This document shows, piece after piece, positions 1-5,679 of a stretch of 7,999 nt of DNA. The number at the start of each line of letters is the position of its first letter. Position 1 is the first letter of the stretch. A program made the position numbers and the translations under genes. The DNA is from Crocinitomicaceae bacterium (GTDB taxonomy: Bacteria; Bacteroidota; Bacteroidia; Flavobacteriales_D; Sanyastnellaceae), in contig JADLBA010000165.1 of NCBI GenBank assembly GCA_020848015.1, positions 1-7,999 on the forward strand, written 5' to 3'. Under the pieces are notes generated by a model. It had not been told where the DNA came from. It searched no databases and was given only the letters and a program-made list of their open reading frames with translations.

Positions 1-69
1 TCCACTCACCTTGCCTCCATTGTCCTCGATACTTTGCTTGATTCCGTATCGAGAAAAGTGACTGAATAC
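1..69 (-). pseudogene. ligA: BRCT-domain continuation of ligA downstream of the in-frame stop, running off the left edge
   Basis: Reading on from the TGA in the same frame gives 23 codons without another stop: VFSHFSRYGIKQ followed by SIEDNGGKVSG. This is recognisable LigA BRCT sequence, in which FVxSGxFSxxSRxxxK and a later GGKVxGSVS stretch are typical. The frame is therefore intact and only one codon is nonsense. It stands where the family has a near-invariant glycine, and TGA differs from GGA by one base. The next conserved pair, usually an acidic doublet after SR (as in SRDE), reads YG here (codons at 43-48). This suggests decay of the domain or poor base quality. The remaining 30 or more BRCT codons lie outside the window. 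Confidence 0.75.
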
Positions 70-1929
70 TCAAATCACCACAAAACTCATTCCTTTCAAC
101 CGTTCGGATACTGTTGCTAAAGATCTGCCTTCATCGGCAGTAAACAGAAGACCTGAATTTTTTAATCTTTCCACCATTGACCGGTTCGCTTCTAAAGAAA
201 ACCATTCGAGGATAGATTGTGCGATTTTTTCACCCACCTCATCCGTTTCAAGCAGAGCTTCAGCATTCGCTGCAACCAACGAATCAATTGTTTTAAAACG
301 GCGCGTGAGTTTCTTGGCAACCGTTTCCCCAACAAAGCGGATACCTAACGCAAATAGCACACGCTCAAAAGGTATTTTTTTACTTGCTTCAATACCTGCC
401 AACAGGTTGTTGACGCTTTTTTCCTGCAGGGATCTTTTTTTGGGATTTTCCCCGAATTCATCACCAACGGTAAACTCCAGACCGATCAATTGTTCTTTGC
501 GCAAATCATAAATATCAGCGACAGTTCTGATGAGTTTTTTTTCATAAAGCCCCGCAATCGTCTCACTGCCGATACCTTCAATATTCATTGCCTTTCGTGA
601 AATAAAGTGCTCAATCTTTCCCTTGATCTGCGGTGGGCACCCATTTTCATTCGGACAATAATGAGCGGCTTCCCCTTCATTTCTGACCAGTGTAGTGCCG
701 CATTCAGGACATTGGCGGATATAAATATGAGGATGAACTGACCCACGTGGCTTAGTTGTATCTACTGCAATCACTTTCGGGATAATCTCCCCTCCTTTTT
801 CAATAAATACAGTATCCCCTTCGCGAATATCGAGTTTGGCTATCTGATCTGCATTGTATAATGATGCACGCTTCACGGTGGTACCGGCGAGCAATACAGG
901 CCGGAGATTGGCAACCGGAGTGATAGCTCCAGTGCGGCCTACCTGATAGGAAATTTTTTCCAATACCGTACTGACCGTTTCTGCCTTAAACTTATAAGCA
1001 ATAGCCCATCGGGGACTTTTGGCCGTCATTCCTAATTCATCCCATAGGCTGATTTGATTGACTTTGATCACAACACCATCAATATCAAAAGGCAGGTTGT
1101 GGCGATGTTCATCCCAATAGTGAATGAACCTCATAATCTCTTCAATGCTATTAGCTTTTTCGATCAGATGCATCTTGTGATCAGGCACTTTGAAACCCCA
1201 GTCGGCGGCGTGCAGGAGGCTGTCGAAATGATTGTCATAAGGGAGATGATCTCCCAGCACAAAATACAAAAAGCAGTCGAGTTTCCGCTTTGCCACTAAT
1301 TTGCTATCCTGATGTTTAAGTGTCCCCGCAGCAGTATTGCGCGGATTAGCATACAGTTCTTCACCTTGTTTTTCACGTTCCCTATTCAGTTCGGCAAATA
1401 CAGCATGAGGTAAGAATATTTCTCCGCGAATCTCAAATTCATCCGGAAATTTTCCGCGTAATCGCAGTGGGATACTGCCAATAGTGCGGATGTTTGCGCT
1501 GACATCTTCTCCCACGCTCCCATCACCCCTTGTAACTCCGCGCACAAAGCGACCATTTTTGTAGTAAAGTGAAATAGCCACTCCATCGTACTTCAATTCT
1601 AATACGTATTCAATGTTATCGCCGACCGATTTATGAAGGCGCTCTTCCCAGTCGCGGATATCTTCTTCACTATAGGTATTGCTCAGTGACAACATCGGGC
1701 GTATATGTGTAACCTTCTCAAACTTGTCGGTGATATCCCCACCAACACGCTTTGTGGGTGAGTTGGCATCAGCAAATTCCGGGTGTTCCAGTTCAAGCTT
1801 TTCGAGCTCCTTCAGCTTCCGGTCGAATTCATAGTCCGAAACAGTGGGTTGGTTCAGTACATAGTACTTATAGTTGTGCTCGTTTAGTTCGTGCGTAAGT
1901 TCATCAATGCGATGGCGAATGTTAATCAT
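70..1929 (-). CDS. ligA: NAD+-dependent DNA ligase LigA, ended early by an in-frame TGA at the BRCT domain
   Basis: This is the replicative and repair ligase that seals nicks in duplex DNA in the cytoplasm, using NAD+ as adenylate donor. From the chosen start it has 619 residues. Visible in order: an N-terminal Ia domain with NYKYYVLNQPTVSDYEFD (about 19-36); the adenylation domain with PMLSLSNTYSEED and the catalytic lysine K113 in ELKYDG; TRGDGSVGED, EIRGEIFLP, NPRNTAAGTLK and DIDGVVIKVN; an OB-fold with QVGRTGAITPVANL; a four-cysteine zinc finger (C407, C410, C425, C431); and helix-hairpin-helix repeats. All catalytic parts are intact. The ATG at 1929 is preferred over the one at 1986 because residues from MINIRHRIDEL onward match the normal N-terminus and a promoter-like site lies between the two ATGs. 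The frame stops at TGA (70-72) just after KGMSFVVI, the first strand of BRCT. Family members usually run about 665-700 residues, so the BRCT domain is lost unless the stop is a sequencing error. Confidence 0.95.
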   Translation of the reverse strand: MINIRHRIDELTHELNEHNYKYYVLNQPTVSDYEFDRKLKELEKLELEHPEFADANSPTKRVGGDITDKFEKVTHIRPMLSLSNTYSEEDIRDWEERLHKSVGDNIEYVLELKYDGVAISLYYKNGRFVRGVTRGDGSVGEDVSANIRTIGSIPLRLRGKFPDEFEIRGEIFLPHAVFAELNREREKQGEELYANPRNTAAGTLKHQDSKLVAKRKLDCFLYFVLGDHLPYDNHFDSLLHAADWGFKVPDHKMHLIEKANSIEEIMRFIHYWDEHRHNLPFDIDGVVIKVNQISLWDELGMTAKSPRWAIAYKFKAETVSTVLEKISYQVGRTGAITPVANLRPVLLAGTTVKRASLYNADQIAKLDIREGDTVFIEKGGEIIPKVIAVDTTKPRGSVHPHIYIRQCPECGTTLVRNEGEAAHYCPNENGCPPQIKGKIEHFISRKAMNIEGIGSETIAGLYEKKLIRTVADIYDLRKEQLIGLEFTVGDEFGENPKKRSLQEKSVNNLLAGIEASKKIPFERVLFALGIRFVGETVAKKLTRRFKTIDSLVAANAEALLETDEVGEKIAQSILEWFSLEANRSMVERLKNSGLLFTADEGRSLATVSERLKGMSFVVI

Positions 1930-1947
1930 AAAGAAAATTCGATGAAA

Positions 1948-1980
1948 CAAAGTTAACCGCAAATCAATGCTTGCAACAAT
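1948..1980 (-). promoter_or_regulatory. Candidate Bacteroidota-type promoter for ligA
   Basis: On the minus strand TAACTTTG (1955-1948) matches the Bacteroidota -7 consensus TAnnTTTG at every fixed base. TTG (1976-1974) lies 18 bases upstream and ATTG (1980-1977) 21 bases upstream, both close to the usual spacing of a -33 TTTG. A transcript starting a few bases after the -7 box would leave a leader of roughly ten bases before the ATG at 1929 and would exclude the ATG at 1986. This is a motif match by eye only. Confidence 0.4.
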
Positions 1981-1992
1981 CGTCATTTTTTG

Positions 1993-2051
1993 CTTTCAGG
2001 CATCTTCTTAGGTACTTTGAAATGTAGAATTAGCATACCTGAAAGATCAGG
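1993..2051. repeat. Imperfect inverted repeat between ligA and the upstream exported-protein gene
   Basis: CTTTCAGGCAT (1993-2003) and ATACCTGAAAG (2035-2045) pair over 10 of 11 positions around a 31-base loop. The right arm can alternatively form a local hairpin CCTGA-AAGA-TCAGG (2038-2051), so two mutually exclusive folds are possible. No U-tract follows on either strand, so it is not a standard intrinsic terminator. It lies 64 bases or more upstream of the chosen ligA start and may be regulatory, or chance in AT-rich DNA. Confidence 0.3.
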
Positions 2052-2200
2052 AAAAGGAATAAATAACTCAAAGCAATTTTTTAGATTTCACATTAAGGCA
2101 AATTTCCTCGCCGGAAAGAATGTATGGATTCAAAAATTATTTTGACCCCATATTTTTTTTCCGGTCAGGAAGCATCATAGAAAAATAAATTTTGTCAGGG

Positions 2201-2929
2201 TCAATACGCCTGCCTCACATCCGCGTTAAAAAATCCCCGCACCATTTTTATCAACTTGATTCTTACCCTGAGGATGGCTATCGGGCTGCTATATACTGGC
2301 TGCAGTTCGGGCGGAGCATTTTGTATATGCCGGTATCCTAAGCCGGCACCTATCGAAATAAAATAAGTAAGATGAAAATAGCAAGTGGTTGATACCTCAG
2401 TCGGTTTTACACGTCGTTCAAAACGGACATTTTCCTTTGTTAACGGGCTTCTGTATTCACCGCTGATGATTGCGGTTCCGGTATTTGCAGTAATAGACCA
2501 CTCTATTTTTGTTGTAAAAAGTAAAACACGTTCGTAAAAAACGGAGCCATAAGAAAACCGCAGAAATGCGCTATCAATCTGCGGATCAACAGACGAGATA
2601 TCGCTTACCCAGACTCCGTCGCCGAGGTTGTAATAGCCTATGCCAAAGCGATGAACTCTGCGGTATTCTATCCCCACCCTTAATCCTGCCAACCGCGCAC
2701 GGGTATTTCCCATCAGAGTCTGACGCGCATCGAGTGCAAAGTCAAACTTCCATTTTTTGTATTTTGAATCTAATATCTTGTTGCCCGCAATTGTCCACAC
2801 AGGATCCTGATAATGCTTCTTTGTGCTAATGGCAAGGGGGTGGTTTCCCTCAACAGACTCAAGGGTCAACTGGCAGACAGCAGATGTGGTGCACTGGAAA
2901 AAACAGAGTATGAGTAATAGATTTTTCAA
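2201..2929 (-). CDS. Exported beta-rich protein of unknown function, probable outer-membrane or periplasmic protein
   Basis: I do not recognise a named family. The product (242 residues from this start) opens with MKNLLLILCFF and a polar region ending in SAVCQ, a good Sec signal peptide with likely cleavage near CQ-L. The mature part has alternating hydrophobic and polar stretches rich in Tyr, Arg and Gly, for example WKFDFALDARQ, RLAGLRVGIEYRR, FGIGYYNLGDGV and ISIGAGLGYRHI. This fits amphipathic strands of an outer-membrane barrel or lipocalin-like sheet. The open frame begins after a TAA about six bases upstream of the TTG at 2947 and has no ATG before the signal peptide. Translation therefore probably starts at TTG, either at 2929 (chosen, compact signal peptide) or at 2947 (six residues longer). 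Its stop overlaps the left member of a TTGACCC/GGGTCAA inverted repeat (2198-2204 and 2142-2148), and a T-run on the minus strand follows, a weak terminator candidate. Confidence 0.7.
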   Translation of the reverse strand: MKNLLLILCFFQCTTSAVCQLTLESVEGNHPLAISTKKHYQDPVWTIAGNKILDSKYKKWKFDFALDARQTLMGNTRARLAGLRVGIEYRRVHRFGIGYYNLGDGVWVSDISSVDPQIDSAFLRFSYGSVFYERVLLFTTKIEWSITANTGTAIISGEYRSPLTKENVRFERRVKPTEVSTTCYFHLTYFISIGAGLGYRHIQNAPPELQPVYSSPIAILRVRIKLIKMVRGFFNADVRQAY

Positions 2930-2959
2930 TCGAACGTAAAAATACAACGCCTGTTATGA

Positions 2960-3130
2960 TCACAAGATCGAATAGAAAAGGCTTTTAAAAAAGAATGAAC
3001 GGTACGCAGAGGGATATACTGCCTGGTGTATGAGGAGATTTTCCTCATAAATTCTCCGCAGATCAAACAAACTCCGAACATAAAATATTATTAATAAAAC
3101 ATTGATGACACCGAGAAATATTGTATCCAT
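2960..3130 (-). CDS. Possible small single-pass membrane protein, 56 residues
   Basis: An ATG-initiated minus-strand frame starts MDTIFLGVINVLLIIFYV, a strongly hydrophobic stretch of about 15 residues (4-18). It continues RSLFDLRRIYEE, then a basic and aromatic tail, YRSFFFKSLFYSIL. This is one predicted transmembrane helix with a cytoplasmic-type positive segment after it. The frame is also open for about 20 codons upstream of the ATG, with no further ATG. The TGA at 2960-2962 lies 12 bases before the first TTG of the next gene on the same strand, so the two could be co-transcribed. A perfect 8-bp inverted repeat (3029-3049) falls inside it. I recognise no family, and a chance ORF in AT-rich DNA is a real alternative. 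Confidence 0.3.
   Translation of the reverse strand: MDTIFLGVINVLLIIFYVRSLFDLRRIYEENLLIHQAVYPSAYRSFFFKSLFYSIL
3029..3049. repeat. Perfect 8-bp inverted repeat (hairpin)
   Basis: TATGAGGA (3029-3036) and TCCTCATA (3042-3049) are exact reverse complements around the five-base loop GATTT. No T-run follows on either strand, so it is not a typical terminator. It lies between the peptidase terminator and the exported-protein gene, inside the candidate small ORF, where it would encode EENLLI. It could be an operator or an RNA hairpin in the leader of the exported-protein gene. Confidence 0.4.
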
Positions 3131-3202
3131 ATCCAGCGTAGCGAGGAAGTAATTCTGTCCATTACATCTGATAATATCAATCTGGATTCAGTATATATTA
3201 AG

Positions 3203-3240
3203 ATACAAAAAGAAGGGCTGATAGTCTATCTAACAGCCCT
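3203..3240 (-). terminator. Intrinsic terminator of the M49 peptidase gene
   Basis: On the minus strand AGGGCTG (3240-3234) and CAGCCCT (3220-3214) form a perfect seven-base-pair GC-rich stem around a 13-base loop. TCTTTTTGTAT (3213-3203) follows immediately. The stem begins 26 bases after the peptidase stop codon. Stem, position and U-tract all fit rho-independent termination of the upstream gene. Confidence 0.75.
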
Positions 3241-3266
3241 CTTTCTATCAAAGCCTGCATTCATTA

Positions 3267-5309
3267 CTATTTCGTCAGAAAACCGAAATTTTTGCTATAG
3301 AATAGCATTTGCTCGGCAAACGTATTCATATATGTCACCTTCACATCGGTGATGATGCCACCTTCACCTGTTACCGGCTCAAGTAAGGGATTCATAAAGC
3401 CTGCATAAGGGGGCACGTTCAGCCGCTCAGCGCGAGCGAGCACTTGAGCGTGGAGTTTCTGATCTACTTTTTTCCCATAGCCGTCGGCAAGCGCTTTAGC
3501 AGCATTGTAATCTCCTTCTGAAGTAATCCGCTGTACTTCGCGGAGGAGGTCACCAACCAGCCCTCTCATTTTATTATAGTCGCGAATATCGAAAAACGTT
3601 TCGCCATCGCGTTCGATCTTAACTATAACGCTGTCTGGTTTTCCTTTCTCAAATATCCAGTTGCTTATCCACGCCCGGTTGCGCATGTGGGCTTCCTCGA
3701 TCTCTTCGCCGAGTTTTAGCCGGCGCAATTGACCAATGAGACCATTGCGGATATATCCATCATATTCCGCTTTACCAACTTCGAGACTTTCCATCAAACC
3801 GATATCAACCAGCTTCTGATCCAAGATATAGTATAATGCTACAAGGTCTGCACGTCCTTCCTCAATGGTGGAGGCGAACTCTTTCAGTGTAGTCGAAGAA
3901 GGGCCTACGCCATCATTGATTTTGCCACTGGCATGACCAATGACTTCGTGCATAGCGGTGTGTAATTTTCCTGAAACCTCACCGTATTTTTTTGCGCGGT
4001 CTATCTCTTCCGAATCATTGGCAAATTCTTCGAGCATTCCAGAACCGGCAGCTTTGTTGTATGCATCTTCGATGTTGCCCAGGCTCACACTTTTAGATCC
4101 GTGTGTACTTCTGATCCATTGAGCATTCGGAAGGTTTACACCGATCGGTGTGCTCGGAGAAGCATCACCGGCCTCTCCAGCAACATTTACTACTTTAAAG
4201 GTAACTCCTTTCACTTCGGCCTTTTTGTGTTCTTTCATCGTGGGAGAATTATCTTCAAACCATTGAGCATTATCCATCATCACCTTCATTCGATCACTGG
4301 CTTCAAAGTCGTTTATTTCCACAATACTCTCGTATGAGCCGCGTCGCCCAAGCGGATCATTATATACTTCGACAAATCCTTGTATGAAATCAATGTCATC
4401 ACCGGCACTTTTCACCCACTGAATATTGAAGTCATCCCAAGTGCGGAGATCCCCTGTCTGGTAAAACTGTATCAGTTTGCGAAAGCAAACGGCTTGCTTA
4501 TCAGATTCAGCAACTTTCTCCGCTTTTTCCAACCAGTAAACTACCTTCTCCAGTGCTGCGCCATACTTGCCTCCAATCCTGTAAACCTCTTCTGATATTA
4601 CACCGTCCTTTTTTACCAGATTGGCATTGATGCCATAAGAAAGCGGAGTGCGATCGTCGGGCTTTTCAAGTGCTGCGTAATATTTCTCTGCATCTTTTGT
4701 CGTCACCCCTTCGCCGTAAAAATTGACGGCAGAGTTTTCGACGAGACCTTTGGCAGCATCCTTTTCAACTTTTCGTGGAGCAATTTTCGGATTGAAGATC
4801 ACTTCCCTTATCTCTGCACTGCATTCAGTTGAAGCAGCCTGGCAGAGTGCGTCAAAGTATTCTCTGCTGAATTTTGGCTGGTGTTTCAGGTTGCTGTAGT
4901 GATGATGGATACCATTGCTCATCCATACCTGCTTTAGGTAAGATTCAAAATTGCTCCATTCAGCAGCATTTTTATCTCCCTGATAGGTTGTGTAAATTTT
5001 TTCCAGCACTGATCGAATATCAAGGTTGTATCTGTAGTTCTGATCCCACATAATATCCCTCCCTGCAAGCCCTGCCTGTGTAAGATAATAGACTAACTCC
5101 TTTTGCTTTTGTGTGAGCCGGTCGAAACACGGAAGCCTGTAACGGAGGATGCGCGTATCCTCAAAACGATCTACTTCCCACTGGAAGGTAGAGTCATTAT
5201 CAACACATTGTTTCGTTTCTGCTTTCTGCTCCGCAACCGGCGGTGCAGGCTGATTGCAAGAAGCCATAATAAAGCATGTTCCAGCAATTAAGAAGGTGAA
5301 GAGTTTCAT
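3267..5309 (-). CDS. Dipeptidyl peptidase III (peptidase family M49), predicted lipoprotein
   Basis: This zinc metallo-exopeptidase removes dipeptides from the N-termini of oligopeptides. The 680-residue product is the normal length for the Bacteroidota branch. The M49 zinc motif HEVIGH is at 454-459 (H454 and H459 as zinc ligands, E455 catalytic), and the second motif, TIEEGRAD, is at 481-488 with E484 as third ligand. The usual Cys of EECRAE/D is Gly here, a position not thought to bind zinc. The C-terminal KVTYMNTFAEQMLFYS stretch is also typical. The N-terminus MKLFTFLIAGTCFIMASC ends in a lipobox-like MASC, so C18 is probably lipidated and the enzyme membrane-anchored, facing the periplasm or surface. 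Many family members are cytosolic. The ATG at 5309 is preceded by an AT-rich leader without a Shine-Dalgarno sequence. The gene is monocistronic by appearance: a terminator follows and a divergent gene lies upstream. A peptide-scavenging role is inferred. Confidence 0.93.
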   Translation of the reverse strand: MKLFTFLIAGTCFIMASCNQPAPPVAEQKAETKQCVDNDSTFQWEVDRFEDTRILRYRLPCFDRLTQKQKELVYYLTQAGLAGRDIMWDQNYRYNLDIRSVLEKIYTTYQGDKNAAEWSNFESYLKQVWMSNGIHHHYSNLKHQPKFSREYFDALCQAASTECSAEIREVIFNPKIAPRKVEKDAAKGLVENSAVNFYGEGVTTKDAEKYYAALEKPDDRTPLSYGINANLVKKDGVISEEVYRIGGKYGAALEKVVYWLEKAEKVAESDKQAVCFRKLIQFYQTGDLRTWDDFNIQWVKSAGDDIDFIQGFVEVYNDPLGRRGSYESIVEINDFEASDRMKVMMDNAQWFEDNSPTMKEHKKAEVKGVTFKVVNVAGEAGDASPSTPIGVNLPNAQWIRSTHGSKSVSLGNIEDAYNKAAGSGMLEEFANDSEEIDRAKKYGEVSGKLHTAMHEVIGHASGKINDGVGPSSTTLKEFASTIEEGRADLVALYYILDQKLVDIGLMESLEVGKAEYDGYIRNGLIGQLRRLKLGEEIEEAHMRNRAWISNWIFEKGKPDSVIVKIERDGETFFDIRDYNKMRGLVGDLLREVQRITSEGDYNAAKALADGYGKKVDQKLHAQVLARAERLNVPPYAGFMNPLLEPVTGEGGIITDVKVTYMNTFAEQMLFYSKNFGFLTK

Positions 5310-5330
5310 TTTGTTTTATTTGAGAGAGTG

Positions 5331-5338
5331 CGAATATA
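5331..5338 (-). promoter_or_regulatory. Possible -7 element of the M49 peptidase gene
   Basis: TATATTCG matches five of the six fixed bases of the Bacteroidota -7 box TAnnTTTG and ends 21 bases before the ATG at 5309. No clear TTTG lies at the -33 distance, so this is a weak call. It is supported mainly by the same octamer at a similar distance from the divergent gene. Confidence 0.25.
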
Positions 5339-5646
5339 GAAAGTGTAATAATTTTTCAGGAAAAAGAGAGCCTTGATTATAATAACCAACATTGCCATCT
5401 GTTTTAAATCCCCTTATACCCTTGTTTCTGGGCTGTTCGCAAAGGGAGCAGTTCGCTCTTGCCCCAGGATATCACGAAGCTAATTTTTTATTAACTTGCG
5501 ATCGAGCGAAAAAAAGAGTGTTTAAGTATCACTTTTCTGACATAATCATGCATCAAAAAGTTCGCAGAGGAAGTAATACATGGAATCTCAGTTAATTATT
5601 AGAAGATTCCTGAAAAAATTGGAAGTGCGGGCAACTTATCATTCTA

Positions 5647-5654
5647 TATATTCG
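5647..5654 (+). promoter_or_regulatory. Possible -7 element of the repeat-protein gene
   Basis: TATATTCG, one fixed base off the TAnnTTTG consensus, ends 25 bases before the ATG at 5680. The nearest upstream TTG (5619-5621) is 25 bases away, longer than the usual spacing of about 19-21, so the assignment is tentative. Confidence 0.25.
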
Positions 5655-5679
5655 TCAAGGCAGCAGAAAAATTCAAAGA

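Larger units (their letters stand above)
5310..5679. other. Divergent intergenic region between the M49 peptidase and the repeat-protein gene
   Basis: No convincing gene is visible in these 370 bases; short open frames here show no recognisable composition or motif. Two things stand out. First, an identical octamer TATATTCG lies upstream of each divergent gene (5338-5331 on minus, 5647-5654 on plus). Second, an imperfect hairpin occupies 5428-5467, with arms CTGGG/CCCAG, GCAA/TTGC and GAGC/GCTC stacked around two asymmetric bulges. The region presumably carries both promoters. Confidence 0.5.

Noticed and set aside
70..72. TGA read as glycine through an alternative genetic code
   Set aside because: The SR1/Gracilibacteria code reads TGA as Gly, and Gly is what the BRCT position expects. 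However, the long M49 and repeat-protein frames contain no internal TGA, the exported-protein gene uses TGA as its stop, and the sequence looks like Bacteroidota.
1930..1986. Nineteen-residue N-terminal extension of LigA from the ATG at 1986
   Set aside because: The extension does not resemble LigA, and a good promoter match lies inside it, so the ATG at 1929 is preferred.
2142..2204. TTGACCC/GGGTCAA as a terminator of the exported-protein gene
   Set aside because: The arms are only seven bases and 49 bases apart. The T-run that follows on the minus strand is suggestive, but the fold is too weak to call.
5392..5595. Plus-strand 67-residue open frame in the divergent intergenic region
   Set aside because: No recognisable motif or membrane segment, no leader or partner, and it covers the hairpin; most likely chance.
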